Shown one piece after another: positions 1 through 11,700 of a stretch of 64,000 nt of DNA. The notes under the pieces are model-generated. The model was not told the DNA's origin. It saw only the letters and a list, made by a program, of their open reading frames with translations, and did not search any database. This DNA comes from Artemia franciscana (lineage: Eukaryota; Arthropoda; Branchiopoda; Anostraca; Artemiidae): positions 49,926,176 through 49,990,175 of the forward strand of contig NC_088865.1 in assembly GCF_032884065.1 (NCBI RefSeq), given 5' to 3'. The number at the start of each line of letters is the position of its first letter. Position 1 is the stretch's first letter. The position numbers and the translations under genes are program-made.

Positions 1-769
1 ATCATTCTTAAGAATAAGCATACCGGTGATACGTTATCTGGTATTGCTCAATTATTCAAGTTGTAAGTGAAACAATACAATGAATACAAGCAGGCCCAAA
101 TCCTGATTTCTGAGAGCACCTTGGGATGATTACGAGGATTTCAAGAATGACACGTTATCTGGTATCGCGTAATCATTCATGTTGTCGGTGAAACAACACA
201 ATACGTTCTGTGACAGCCGTCACATCAGGTCATTTTGAGATAACACCATTCATGAAAACATGCTAAGTTTATTTTCTCAACGGAGCTCTTCAATGGTTAC
301 AAGCACAGCCATGGCATTATCGCAGTTTCTGGTTGATAATTAAAACTCTTGTTTCGTTTGCCAAGTATGTTTTACAATAATTGAAGTGACTTGAAAGTGA
401 CATGATGTCTGATAAACCATGTTTTGATATGTTTTCTAATATACAATTGGAGATCTTTTCGTACTATAATGACATCTGATTATTGATAATTGATTAAGAC
501 TTCAACCAGCTAGGTATTATTATTGTAATATAATGACTCTGAGCATATCGGTTTTCTATTAAGTTGTTTGCGCACAAGTTTGGGTCCCCAGCTTCCTATC
601 CAGGACCCAATGTCCCCCAACAGGGCCCCGAATCCCCTATCAGTGCCCCTACTTCCCCATTCAGGGCCTCGACTCCCCAATCCGGGGCCCCATGTCCCCC
701 GAAGTTTTGCCATCCTCGCAATTTTTTTATTGAGATTTTTTCACTGAAATATTTCAACTTTTTTCCATG

Positions 770-1480
770 TCTTAAAATCACATTCAATATACTTATAAAA
801 AAATGACTTGTGATATTTTTAAAAATACAAAATGAGCATGATATAAATATGTCAGTAGTTATTTTGTCATTTAAAAAAATAATGTTTGCAGTGACGTTTT
901 TTACTTAGCTTTTCTTATTAAAATTTGAAACTGAAGTTTTTCAATTTTTTTTTCATGTCTTAAAATCACACTCATTATACTTTTAACAAGAAATCACTTG
1001 CGATATTTCAAAAAATGCAAAATAAGTTTAATATAAACATATCAGTCGTGATTTTTTCTATGAGAAAAATTATGTTTGTGATGACATTTTTTCTTGGACT
1101 TAGTTTTTTTTATCGAACTTTGAAACTGAAGTTTTTTTTAATTTTTTTTCATGTCTTAGTCACACTCATTATACTTTTAACAAAAAATCACTTGTGATAT
1201 TTAAAAAAATGCAAAATAAGTTTAATATAAACATATCAGTCGTGATTTTTTCTATGAGAAAAATAATGTTTGTGATGACATTTTTTTTATCGAACTTTGA
1301 AACTGAAGTTTTTTTCAATTTTTTTTCACGTCTTAAAATCAAATTGAACATGCTTACAACGACAATAAATCACTTGTGGGATTTTAATAGTACAAAAGAA
1401 GATGTTATAAATACGTCAATCGTGATCACGTTTGTATCATCAAAATTAACAAAATCTCTTCAAAACCTTACATGATATTA
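770..1480 (+). repeat. Tandem repeat, period about 190 bp, inside the foldback element
   Basis: At least three direct units start with TGTCTTAAAATCACA at about 770, 955 and 1145, followed by a partial unit to about 1480. Each unit contains an AAAATGCAAAATAAG-like block, a CATATCAGTCGTGATTTTTT-like block and GAAACTGAAGTTTTT. The small ORFs here repeat from unit to unit only because the DNA does; they are not genes. Confidence 0.75.
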
Positions 1481-2140
1481 TCAAAGTTTTACATTTTACT
1501 ACCAAATTCTAATTAAATATTACTAAATCTTTAGTCTACAATATTACAAAGTCTTATGAGATATTATGAAAATCCTTTCGGCTATTACCTAAATCTTGCA
1601 ACGTATTATCATAATCTAAAACGATGCTAGGAAAATTATTTCTGGAACTATCAAAACATTATCAAGCATTACCAAAATCTTGTGTTATATTATCAAAATT
1701 TTACCCATAATTATCAAATATCTTGTGCTACATAATCAAAATCCCATATGGTATAATGAGAATCCTCTATGAAATTATCAAAATTTACATAGTAATATTA
1801 AAATAATGCAAATTATTAATAAAAGAATGAATGGTATTATGAAAATTCTGCATGATATTGACAAAGATATTTTTTCTAGTAATATCAAAACGTGTCTGAT
1901 ATCGTCAAATCTGACATGATGATATCTAAATCATGTCTGCTATAACCAAATCTAACATAGTATGACAAATCGTGTCTTTCATTATCGAAATCTTGCATAA
2001 TATTGCCAAATCCTATTAAATATTACAAAATCTTGTCTTGAATTATCGAAGTTTTGTGAGTTATTATGAGAATCCTTTTTAGCATTACCTATACCTTTGC
2101 AAGTTATTATCAAAAATTAGAGTTTTCACAATAGGATTTT
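1480..2140. repeat. Degenerate short tandem repeat at the centre of the foldback element
   Basis: The sequence is an array of degenerate units of roughly 30-35 bp built around ATTATCAAAATCTTG and TATTACCAAATCT. Unit boundaries are blurred by divergence. It is the centre of symmetry between the two arms; around 2110-2240 the units turn to the opposite orientation (CAAGACTTTGAAATTG). Confidence 0.6.
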
Positions 2141-2334
2141 CATAATATCTCACAAGACTTTGAAATTGCAAGACATGATTGCATTAATATAATGCAAGAC
2201 TTCAATAATATCATGTAAGGTTTTGATTGTATTTGACGAGATTTTGCTAACCTTAATAATACAGACATTATCGCATTTATAACATTCATTTTGTGCTTTT
2301 AAAGTATCAAAGGTGTTTTTTGTTGTTGTACGCA

Positions 2335-2760
2335 TAAATAATGTGATTTTAAGACATGAAAAAAGTTGAAAAAATTTCAGTTTTAAAGCTCAATAATAAA
2401 TAAGTAAAAAAACGTCACTACAAACACTATTTTTCTAATAGAAAAATCACGACTGACGTATTTATATCATCCTCATTGTGTATTTTATAAAAATATCAAG
2501 TGTTTTTTGGTTATAAGTATATTTAATGCGATTTTAAGACATGAAAAAAGTCTAAAAAATTACAGTTTCAAGGTTCAACAAAAAGAGTAAAAAATGTAAC
2601 TAAAAAACATTGTTTTGTAATAGAAAGATCACGGCTGGCATATTTATATTAACCATTTTTTTCAATATAACAACTGATTTTTTGGTTTTAAGTATATTTA
2701 ATCTGATTTTAAGACATAGAAAATAAAGCTGAAAATATTTCAGTTAATAACAATCCGAGT
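2335..2760 (-). repeat. Inverted counterparts of the 190-bp repeat
   Basis: Units beginning GATTTTAAGACATGAAAAAAG at about 2345, 2530 and 2705 are reverse complements of the 770-1480 units, including the CACGACTGACGTATTTATA block. They make the two halves of the element a long imperfect palindrome. Confidence 0.7.
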
Positions 2761-3729
2761 AGAAAAAAATTGGGGGAGGGACAAAAATTTCAACGGGAAC
2801 CCTAGGGATATGGAGCCATGGATGGGAAAGTCATGGCCCTAGTAGGGGTCATAGGGTCCTGCTTGGGAATATGGGGACCCAAACTCAGACGAAAGAGTGG
2901 TAATGGAAAACCGATGTGCTCAGGGCCATTACATTACAATAATGATATCTGGCCGGTTGTAGTCATAATAATTATCAATACTCAATTATGGCTCGATACT
3001 ATTATAGTACAAAAGATATCCTCCAATTGTGTATTAGAATCCATGTCAAAACTTCGTTTATTGGGCATCATGTCACTTCCAACTAACTTCAATCATTGTG
3101 CAACATACTATGGCGAACGAAACAAGAATTTTGCTTATCAACCGAAAATTGCCATAGCACAATGGCTGCGCTCTTAACCATTGAAGAGTTTTGTTGAGAA
3201 AATAAACTTGGCATGTTTCCATGTATGTCCTTATCTGATAAGACTAGATAGGAGGGCTGTCACAGAACGTATTGCACTGTTTCACCGACAAAATGAATGA
3301 TTACGCAATACCAGATAACGTATCAGTCTTAAATTCAAGGAAACACGCCAATGAAATCTCAGAAATCATTATATAGACCCGCTTGTATTCATTATGTTGT
3401 TTCATCAACAACATGAATGATAACGCAATACCAGATAACAAGTCATTCTTCAAATTCACGAAAATCGTGATAGGACCCACTTGTATTCGCTGTATGGTTC
3501 CATCGACAACATGAATGATTATGCAATATCAGATAACGCATAATTCTTGAAATTCTCTGAAACTTGTTTGCTTCTTCTTGGAATGATGCTAAAAAAGGTG
3601 CCCGGAAACAAATCACTGGAAGCATTGACGAAAAATCCAACTCCAATTGAGAAAATCGATAGCGCGATTAACTAGTTGTGACATTGTGACGCATAACATC
3701 AGTTGGCCAGCGTCCCAGAAACAATACAT

Positions 3730-4110
3730 TGATTTCCTAAGAATGTATTTATAAGAACTTCAATGTGATTTTGAGACACGGAAAAAATAGTTGGGAGGGG
3801 GAAGTTGGTGGGGGCATTGGGGTTCTGGATAAAGATTTGTGGCCCTGGAGGGGGGAATTAGGTCTTGATTTGGAACATGAGGACGCAAATTCATGCGCAA
3901 GCCCGGTAATGGAAAAACTATGTGCTCAGGGTCGTTACATTGGTACAAAAAGACCTTTACCAATTGTATATTAGAACCCATACCAAAACTTCGCTTATTA
4001 GACATTATGTCAAATCAATTATTGAATAACATACTTGGCGAACAAAAGTTAGATAACAATGGTTCCAGAAATTTCCCTACCAACCAGAAATGATTACTTA
4101 ATACCAGATG
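3730..4110 (+). mobile_element. Partial second copy of the foldback right arm
   Basis: The sequence follows 2700-3130 in the same order: TGTGATTTTGAGACA, a G-rich block, a block with GGTAATGGAAAAAC and TGTGCTCAGGG, then CCAATTGTATATTAGAA and CAAAACTTCG. It is shorter and diverged. The small ORFs in both strands are by-products. Confidence 0.65.
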
Positions 4111-4665
4111 CTCGCCAGAAACGATTTCTCCCTCCTATAGCACATTGGGACAGGGCTCTAGTTGTATCGAAAGGACCTTTAGGGGGGATTAGTGACTCCA
4201 ATAGTACATCGAGGCAGGGCTGTCGTTAGATAGACTGCCCAATACTACTCAAATCCGTGATCTTTCTTCCGGCAAAAGATAGAAAATTCCACATTTTTGC
4301 AGATATGAGGTTGAAACCTATGAAATAAAGTTCTCTGAAATGCTGAATCTATTAGTGTGGTTTTTGTTAAGGTTTTTGTACTTTTAGGGGTTGTTTTCCC
4401 CCTTTTAGGAAAATAATTTTTTCTGGCTCGTAGTCTTTTATGTTTAACACTAAACTTAATGAAACTTATATGTTTGGAATCAGAAAAATAAGCTCATTGA
4501 TGATAGCTTTTTATGAATAAGACTAAACTTATAAATTTGGAATAAGCATAATAAGCCAATTCTTTTGATGTAACTATCGGTATCAAAATTTCGTCTTTTA
4601 GAGTTTCAGTAACTACTGAGCAGCGTCGATCCTTACTTACAGTTACTTACCACGAATTGCTTGAT
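4110..4665 (-). mobile_element. Family H partial copy, diverged
   Basis: Shared blocks with the family H copies described at 41780-43443 are recognisable in reverse orientation: a TTCTTCCGGCAAAAGATA-like block, ATTCCACATTTTTGCAGAT, the TTTTCCCCCTTTTAGG block, and the end GATCCTTACTTACAGTTACTTACCACGAATTGCTTGATT, here cited only as its parts. The terminal hairpin is mutated and the other end is missing. Confidence 0.65.
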
Positions 4666-4689
4666 TAGGTTAGGCTCATGCTTAGGCAT

Positions 4690-4865
4690 ATATGGTATAG
4701 AAGTTAGGTTAGGTATTAATATAATACGTTCCGTGCGGCCCCCCTACCATAATTATTTGTTGTAGTTTTCATAATTTTGTCACTGAAATGTTGTATTTTC
4801 ATTATGTTTCTTTTTTTTGTAAATTTCATTAGGGTTGGCCTAACTTTACTTCTCGAATGTGCACC
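4690..4865 (+). repeat. Dispersed repeat, also at 11215-11370
   Basis: AGTTAGGTTAGG, TATTAATATAATACGTTC, a TTGTTGTAGTTTTCATAAT-like segment and ATTTCATTAGGGTTGGCC follow in the same order as in 11215-11370. No coding content is visible. The two TTAGG pairs are too few to be telomeric. Confidence 0.5.
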
Positions 4866-4869
4866 ATAT

Positions 4870-5437
4870 GATACACAAGTACAAAAGCTTCCACTATCTT
4901 ATAAAATATTTTATTAGAACCATTCTATTCATTATTTACATTATATTATTCTAAATCATCCAACTTCATACAATACATCAAATTTTATACACGAGATAAA
5001 TTTTAAAAATCATTTTTAGTCTAAAAGTAGAGTAGTTTAAAAGCTTAGAGTTCTCAAAATATTAATGGGAATGGATTTTGTATACTTTTAGCCCCGATTC
5101 CCTGTAAAACCAATTTTTTCCATACTTTTCCACGTGTTCTTCCACTAATTAGCCTATTTATAGTTTAAAATGTAGTTTGGCCCACAATCCCCAAATATAT
5201 GCCCCTACCCTTTATCAGTCCCAGCCATTCTTACCCTGCAAACAAGATTGCTTCTGACGAAGCACACATTGCATTGATTCTAAGTCAGTGAAAATTTCCT
5301 GGGTAATTGCTATTTTACTGACCTTGACTGCGAGAGCAGGTCAGCCCAGAGATTACATGCTAGTTCAAAAACGAATTACATTGCTTAGTTGCTAAAGTAC
5401 AGGATAGGCTTGTTCATAGGATATTTAAAAGATATTT
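4870..5437. other. No gene recognised
   Basis: AT-rich sequence with no long ORF, no clear splice signals around a coding block and no similarity to the other repeats in the window that I can see. Confidence 0.4.
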
Positions 5438-6690
5438 CAAGTTCAAGTTCAAGTTCCTTTTATTACCAATATCCATCCATTTATAAACAAAAAATATCCC
5501 AAAGGGCTCAATGGCCCGTTATTTGGGAAAAAAAAAACAACAAAACATAAATAACTATTAATTACATTCACACTTAAAATATATTTAGAGTCTACTCACC
5601 AATCCTCACCCGAGTACAACCGGTCTCCGCACCACCTACTTACAAAAAATAAATAAAAAATAAAAAATATATATACATCGAGGATCCAACACTCACACCA
5701 CCCAAATCTAAATAAATAAATTCAATCTAAATAATTAAATAAATAAATTAAATCTTGATAACTAAACAATATAAATAACTGATCAATATTATAATTTAAT
5801 TTATTTTTTTTTGATTAGAAAATTCTTCAACCGTTTCTTGAAGGATCCTATGGTACAGGACCGTCGAATCCCAACAGGAATGGAATTCCAGGCACGTCCG
5901 ACAGCAACTATCAGACCAAAGTCCGAGCGCACTGCAGGGGTGGATGGCACTAGCACATCATCCTTGTTTCTAGTTTCATAAGGACTGACATTTCGAACAA
6001 TTTCAAAAAGCCCGGAAAAACTTGATGGAAGGTCTCCACGGAAATACTGAAACGCAATGAAAGAGAGGTGTAATGTATGAATATCTTTAATCTTCAGAAG
6101 TTCAACAGAAATATGGGTGGTAGACTGAAGAACTTTTGCTGCTTTCAGTTGGAGATTATGTAAAGGTGTAAGTACAGATGGAAATGTTGACATCCACACT
6201 GACGAGCAGTAGCATAAATAAGGGTAAATAAGAGAGAAATATAATAGACGAAGGATAGAGAAAGGAAAGACTCGCTTCAGCTTTCGAATAATTCCAAGGC
6301 ATCGAGAAACCTTTAATCTCATTGACTCAGTATGCCGTTTGAAAGATAGATTTTCATCCAGAAGTATCCCAAGGAATCAAATAAACCGGTCAGCTGGGCG
6401 GGATATGGATCCCTTAGATGTTTTAAGCTCTGTCACTGTAGGGCAGCTTTTGCCTATGCGGGAAAATATAAGAAGAAACGATTTTTTTACATTCAAAGCT
6501 AACAAATTTGCATCAAACCAACGATATATATTTTCTGCCATCAATTGTAGCTTGAGGATAAGAGATGATTCATCAGGTGCTGCAGCCCCCAGGGTGGTGT
6601 CGTCGGCGAATGCAAAGAGTTCTTCATGTTGACCAGGCCATGTTGACCTTTCTGTAACAAAAGTGCCGTTTGAGGGGGACATTTGTCCCC
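5438..6690 (-). pseudogene. Jockey/CR1-like non-LTR retrotransposon, 5'-truncated
   Basis: One reading frame runs from about 6682 to 5801, broken only by an in-frame TGA at 6377-6379. The upstream part contains the reverse transcriptase catalytic motif FADDTTLGAAAP and the following NVKKSFLLIFSR segment. The downstream part has the thumb/C-terminal pattern of jockey/CR1-type polymerases (LLYFSLIYPYLCYCSSVW, then RAWNSIPVGIR). The noncoding 3' region ends at 5438-5462 in a short (TTGAAC)n tail next to a TAATAAAAGG stretch, a typical microsatellite tail for this group. The N-terminal part of the polymerase and the endonuclease are absent. The element is inactive; the clade assignment is by motif only. 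Confidence 0.85.
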
Positions 6691-8845
6691 CTATATTTCA
6701 AAAATCGCGATGTTTATGTTTTTATTGAAATGTGCTCGTGTTGGATTTTTTGAAAAAACAACCCCCCCCCCAAGATTTAGAAACATAAACTCTGCTCCCC
6801 CCATTTTCGTGAATTGGAATAACTGATCCGTTCATTAGTTACAGTTCGTTGATGTGCTAACGTAGTACGTGTATTTCCTTACTAATTTGAAAAAAGTTTT
6901 TCTGATAAAAGTATAGAGCGAACATAAAAGAACGAAAATTATAGTTTCGCAGTTTATGCAGGGGCGTAGCTTTGGAGGGGGTATGGACGGGGGACAGGTC
7001 TCCAGAGAGTCAAGGGGCATGGACTATCCGAAAATTTTTCTCCAAATTATTTTTTTGTGGTGGGAGGGGCAACTGCACTCCCTTTGCCCCCCTCAAACAG
7101 CACCAATTAGTTTATCCAGCATATTACTGTAAAACTGTATCAAATAGACTAGCTTGTGATATTTCCCTATATTTTTAGAATTAAAAAAAAATAGTGCTTT
7201 AAGCCTACTGAGAGCTAAGTTCTGTTGATTTTTTTTTAGGAAGTTGCAGCAAAAAAAGTGCCTCAGAATTTGTTGATTTTGCAGCTGTAGAAAGATTATT
7301 AGGAGCTTTATAAACCGATTTTTGATTTTCTGTATGCTACTTGAGGTTTTGTCCTGTTTCTAATACCATTTCATTGCGTCAGTTTTGTGGTTTCAGTTAA
7401 GTACCAGCTGTGAGAATTCTAGATATATAAGGAAACATGAAGTGTTTGATAAGGTGATTGGTATTATAGAACTTAATAGGCTGTTGTGTTGAATCATTTT
7501 CAAAATTCGTTTATTTATGTATTATTGAATTATTTTACATGAATATTTGAAATGTATATAATTAACGATAATTAAGTGCTGCAGCAAATATTATTCATGC
7601 CTGTCAATCATAGTAATTGTGTCAAGTCACATCGGAGGCTGCCATCTTAGTAAGGAGCAAAACACAGCCCATTGCAATGAAAAGTTTAAAAATACATTTT
7701 TAAAAAGGTGCCTGTGATGATGAATTTACATTTGTTGCTGATTTAGGACGGCAACTACTGTTTTCATTGACTTTAACAATAAAATTTACTTTGACAACAC
7801 AAAGGAATTTTGAAAGAGCATGAAAACCCTTAAAAACTCGTCTGATCTAAAAAAAGTACGACCCTGGAATGGACATTGCGTAAAGCCGTAAACCATATAC
7901 ATGTAGATTACATCCCACCTCCTTGAAAACATGAAAAATCCCTTTTTTGCATGGGAAGCACTGAAGAGTCCTTCTTGTTTTTTGTTTTGTCTTTTGTCGC
8001 CTGTAGCTCGGCACAAGGGTGTATTTGGTGTAAGTTCTCTTGTTTAGGGGCTCATTTGCTATTAAAATCGACATGACAACGCTATCATAAAGTGCTATAT
8101 GAGACATCAACAGTGTAGTTTGGGTATTTCTGAAACGGAAAGGCTGACAAGAATAAAAGGGAGAAAATAATGATCAAATTAAAAATCAAACCAGACTACT
8201 AAACGATTCAACCTTTTTTTATCATCATAATGCCCATGATCAAAAACCTTAAGTCTGCGGTTTACATTCGCCCCCCCCCTCTTGTGTACTTCTCTTCTAA
8301 GCCCCCTTACTTTTTTTTCATAAGTCATTTTTTGACAAATCTAACAGAACTAGGCTATTTCTAGGGGATAGGCTAATTAAAGGCTAGTGGTCCCAATCCA
8401 GACAAATTTAGTTGGGGAAGGCAAAATGTATTTTAATCTCTAGACGGGGGTGGGTTAATTTGTTTTATTTTCAGTTTTTGATGAAATTACCAAAAGCGCA
8501 TTTTTTAATGAAAATACTCCAGTAACCGTGTTATTATAATTCTAAGTGGGGGAAAGAGGGGAAACTACGCGGCACAAGCACCCATTTTCCCTCCTATTCG
8601 ACGTCACTGGAACTAACAGGCAGCAGCAATATCATAGAGATGTTTAAAGGCTTAATTCAAAGCTATAGATCTTTTCAGTGTGATATTCGTACGTTTATAG
8701 TTGACAAGAGCACTAAAAAGTAACCTTGAGATGTATTAAAACTTTAACGTCAAAGTTATCTTGTTGCTTTAATTTCTAACATGTAATAAAAAAGTCTATG
8801 AAAACAAAAATAAACTATAAAACAAACTTTCCCCAACAAGGCTGT
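6691..8845. other. No gene recognised
   Basis: AT-rich sequence with C- and G-homopolymer runs at 6760-6775 and 8270-8280. A CAGGGGCGTAGCTTTGG stretch at 6957 resembles the ends of some DNA transposons, but I found no convincing partner. Short ORFs lack recognisable domains. Confidence 0.4.
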
Positions 8846-8905
8846 ATAGTGGTAACATCTCTTTAGTGTGGCTGTGGTAACCTAGGTTCAAATTTGGAAT
8901 CAGAC
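8846..8905 (+). tRNA. tRNA-like sequence: pseudogene or SINE head
   Basis: TATAGTGGTAACATC resembles an internal A box of a tRNA gene, and GGTTCAAATTTGG, about 35 bases downstream, resembles a B box. The acceptor stem does not pair well and the anticodon arm is not clear, so a functional tRNA is unlikely. A tRNA-derived SINE fragment or a decayed tRNA gene fits. No poly-A or other SINE tail was found. Confidence 0.3.
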
Positions 8906-9297
8906 ATTTTATTTTAATCTGTATCCATTTTCTATGTGCCCATTTATTTCTAGTGATCGGTTTTCCTAAAAAAAGATGTATTAAAGTCGGTTAAAGTCAA
9001 AGAAGTAAAATAATGAATGTATGCGTTCTGATGAAAAGTTCAAATTCTTCGCAGCATTGCGGCAGGCAAATTGCATTGATAATAACGCAAATTTCCTTAA
9101 GCATGTTAACTACACACAAGTATTAAATTCTTTGGTAAAATTCTAGTTGATTGACTTTTAGCTATCTTGGAAAGGGGTTAGGTTAGAAAAATGAAACTTT
9201 CAGGGATGGTTGACCCTCCTCCTCTATGGGGCAAACTAAAAATGCATAAAGTGGGCTTGCTTACAGGTAACATTACCTATAGAGCGAAGCGTATTGG

Positions 9298-9452
9298 TCT
9301 ATGAGCCCCACAGGCAACAGGGCGAGGTCTGTATTCTCTATTTGTTCAATAAAGAGTGATAAAACTAAAAAAAAAAGGAAAAGACGAGATTTATTGAATA
9401 AATATGGAATACAGACCTCACCCTGTTGCCTGTGGGGCTCATGGACTATTGC
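9298..9452. repeat. Hairpin with arms of about 56 bp
   Basis: ATGAGCCCCACAGGCAACAG at about 9301 and its inverse near 9430 begin two arms that match over about 56 bp. They are separated by an A-rich loop of about 30 bases. Confidence 0.8.
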
Positions 9453-9617
9453 TATCTCGGAAAGGGTTTAGGTTAAGAAAATAAAACTTTCAGGGATGGT
9501 TATACAGGCTAAAGTATGTCCCAGGAAGGTATTTTAAAGTACCCACCTCCACTCCAACTCCCTCTAGAGGGCCCTGAGATTTGCCTACATGACAGGTCTC
9601 CCATTCGATGACTTTGT

Positions 9618-9866
9618 TATGCTCTTTACGAATATAATAATCGCTTCTACCTTAAATTTAAGCACTTTTTAACCTAACCTTATTTTGTAGTAGAAGCGAT
9701 TATTATATTCGTAAACAACATAAAAAAGGCATCAGTGGTATGTTCGCTTTAATGGTAAGTCAGTTATATGAACTGTCATAATTTTTTGAACATTCGTCAT
9801 TTTTAAGAGCTAAAAAAGTGCTTAAATCTCAATATAAGGTAGAAGCGATTATTACATTCGTATAGA
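9618..9866. repeat. Three copies of an AGAAGCGATTATTA motif, one inverted
   Basis: ACGAATATAATAATCGCTTC at 9629 is the inverse of GAAGCGATTATTATATTCG at 9695. A direct copy with ATTACATTCG is at about 9843. The latter two are followed by similar ACATAAAAAAGGCATCA stretches, so a unit of roughly 150 bp is duplicated. Confidence 0.7.
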
Positions 9867-10035
9867 ACATAAAAAAGGCATCAAGTGGTATATTCACTTT
9901 ATACGAAAGGCAGTTATACGATTTGCTATAATTTTACCCATTCTTTAGCCTGTAGACCCATCCCTGAAAGTTTCATTTTCCTAACCTAAACCCTTTCCGA
10001 GATAGCAAGAAGTCAATTAAATAGAATTTTACCTG

Positions 10036-11214
10036 CCCTACTAGGGTAAAACACGCTAAAGTCAGATTTTACTTACAAATATATGAATTATATTTCCTTA
10101 AAAATCATGAATACAAATGAAACAAATTTACTATAGCTGAGTGTCGTCAAAACAGCTGTGAATAAAAGCAACACATAAACGATAAACAATGATAGTATCA
10201 AGACGTTTGAAACCGGTACTACGGGTAGAGCTTTCACAATCATGCGCCATCCTACCTTTTAAACACCCAAGAGGAACCTAGTACTTACTTGTAGAATTTT
10301 GTGTTTTAAACACTTTTTCTCAATTTCAACACTGTTCTCAATGGAAGAGATACAAGTAAAAACTGGATGATTTACAATCCGACATATTGAGGAGGAATTA
10401 ATTTTGTGGGGACAAGAAAAACTGGCTCAGATCCCAAATAAAACGCAAGCCACAGACATAATCCATTTTTTTCGAGAGGGAGAGGGGGGGGGTAATCATG
10501 ACGATAAGTGTAAACAATCTCTTCATTTCACAGCTGGGCAAGAGCCCCCCTCCTACCTACAAGCATGTTCAAAATTTTTAACTAGAATACTTTTAAGCTG
10601 CAGAAGTGTTTTTGGTACAAAAAAATTACTAAAAAAAAACATCAAAAATTGTTTGGATTCGCAAAAGTGTAAATCGCTATGCAAATAGCAAATAAGTAGG
10701 CTAATATTACAGGGAAGGGTTTAGGAGACGCAGGTGAAACTTACAGATAGTAGGGTGGACGTCAAAAGCAGCTCAAAATTTGAGTTGGGTTGATATATAA
10801 TTGCTGTCCTGATCCATTCAACCGTTATTCCACTTGAAGTTCCACGAATATTAAAAATATGTCGATGTTTATGGCCTATCGGTTTATGGCCTATATGTCG
10901 ATGTTTATGGCCTATCAATGTTTATGGGCCAATCGGTATACAAGTGAAGCAGTGTTAATTTTGCAAAAACTATATTTTCAGTTACAGTAAAGATGGATTT
11001 TTCAGCAATTCTCTGTTAAACAGAACGCACTGAAGCGTTACGCTTCAGTGCGTTCCGTTTACGCTTTCAGTGCGTTTCCGTTCCATTACGCTTCGTTATA
11101 AGATCTGACAAAAATCGGTTTGAATCGGTTATGATTTGTTTATTTTAACTATGGTCCTATCTCATTTAATTAGATTGTTAATTAAAGATTTAATTTTTAG
11201 AGGTGGTTAGGGGT
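10036..11214. other. No gene recognised
   Basis: Contains a short tandem repeat of GTCGATGTTTATGGCCTAT at 10860-10930 and a locally repetitive GCGTTACGCTTCAGTGCG stretch at 11030-11095. The ORF at 10404-10688 has no recognisable domain. Confidence 0.4.
10860..10930 (+). repeat. Short tandem repeat of TCGATGTTTATGGCCTAT
   Basis: Full copies begin at about 10861 and 10897, with truncated copies (GGTTTATGGCCTAT, CAATGTTTATGGG) between and after them. Confidence 0.75.
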
Positions 11215-11319
11215 TAGATTAAGTTAGGTTTTTAATATAATGCGTTCTTTGCGACCTGCTTTCCATAATCCTTTGTCGCAGTTTCTATAATTATGTTTTT
11301 CAAGTATCATATTATCATC

Positions 11320-11700
11320 ATGTTTTGGTATATTTCATTAGGATTAACCTAATTTCCCTTCTTGGGCGCGTTCCGTTTAATAGAGAAGTACCGATTTTTT
11401 TTTAATTTGAATGCCCGAACATCAGGTCATGTAAAGGGGTTATCTTCACCCACTCATTTTTTTTTTAATTATACCTTTTGTTTTAATTGAGACTCTAAAT
11501 CTTTAAAAATAATTGCACAGAACACAACTCCCCAACCCAAAATATTTTCTTGTAATATTATCAAGACAGCTTTAATGAAATCTCCTCTTTCAATTAACCA
11601 TCAATAATAGCATAAAATCCAAAGAGGAGGGGGGGAGGGAGTGGTAGCCCTAACGAATTGCTGGTGAAAAGTGATTTGTGTTTATGTAGCTGTACAGGTA
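11320..11700 (+). repeat. Direct duplication, copy 1 (copy 2 at 13988-14390)
   Basis: The block from GTTTTGGTATATTTCATTAG through GAGAAGTACCGATTTTTTTT, ACCTTTTGTTTT, ATCAAGACAGCTTTA and GTGGTAGCCCTAACG recurs in the same order at 13988-14390. Copy 2 carries a small insertion of CGGGAGGGTGGTGGTATCC. The upstream part overlaps the repeat also seen at 4690. Confidence 0.75.

Larger units (their letters stand above)
1..3560. mobile_element. Large foldback element, probably cut by the window start
   Basis: Bases 1-720 and about 2780-3560 are diverged inverted copies of each other. The block at 215-450 (GTTCTGTGACAGCC onward) matches the reverse complement of 3030-3265, and the TTTGGGTCCCC block at 580 matches the reverse complement near 2875. 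The outermost part of each arm is itself a tandem array of units of about 145 bp containing CGTTATCTGGTATTGCG and TCATTCATGTTGT; two units are visible on the left and three on the right, so the left arm probably continues outside the window. Between the arms lie inverted 190-bp repeats and a central short-period array. No transposase ORF is visible. The architecture resembles foldback-type DNA elements, but no family assignment is possible by eye. Confidence 0.7.
9128..10035. mobile_element. Candidate nonautonomous element with about 80-bp inverted ends
   Basis: The left end, about 9133-9210, contains GGTAAAATTCTAGTTGATTG, GGGGTTAGGTTAG and GAAACTTTCAGGGATGG. It matches the reverse complement of about 9957-10035 over some 80 bp with few differences. 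A third copy of the inner part lies at 9452-9500. Inside are a 56-bp-arm hairpin (9298-9452) and three copies of GTAGAAGCGATTATTA, one inverted. No coding capacity is visible. Confidence 0.6.

Noticed and set aside
4660..4725. TTAGGTTAGG motifs as arthropod telomere repeat
   Set aside because: Only isolated pairs occur, here, at 9180 and at 11190-11225, always within dispersed repeats. There is no array.
6957..8610. CAGGGGCGTAGC and the inverse of CGACGTCACTGG as ends of one 1.65-kb transposon
   Set aside because: Only a few bases agree and no target duplication is visible.
10404..10688. 94-residue plus-strand ORF as a gene
   Set aside because: Low-complexity G and A runs, no domain, no splice sites and no repeat of it elsewhere.
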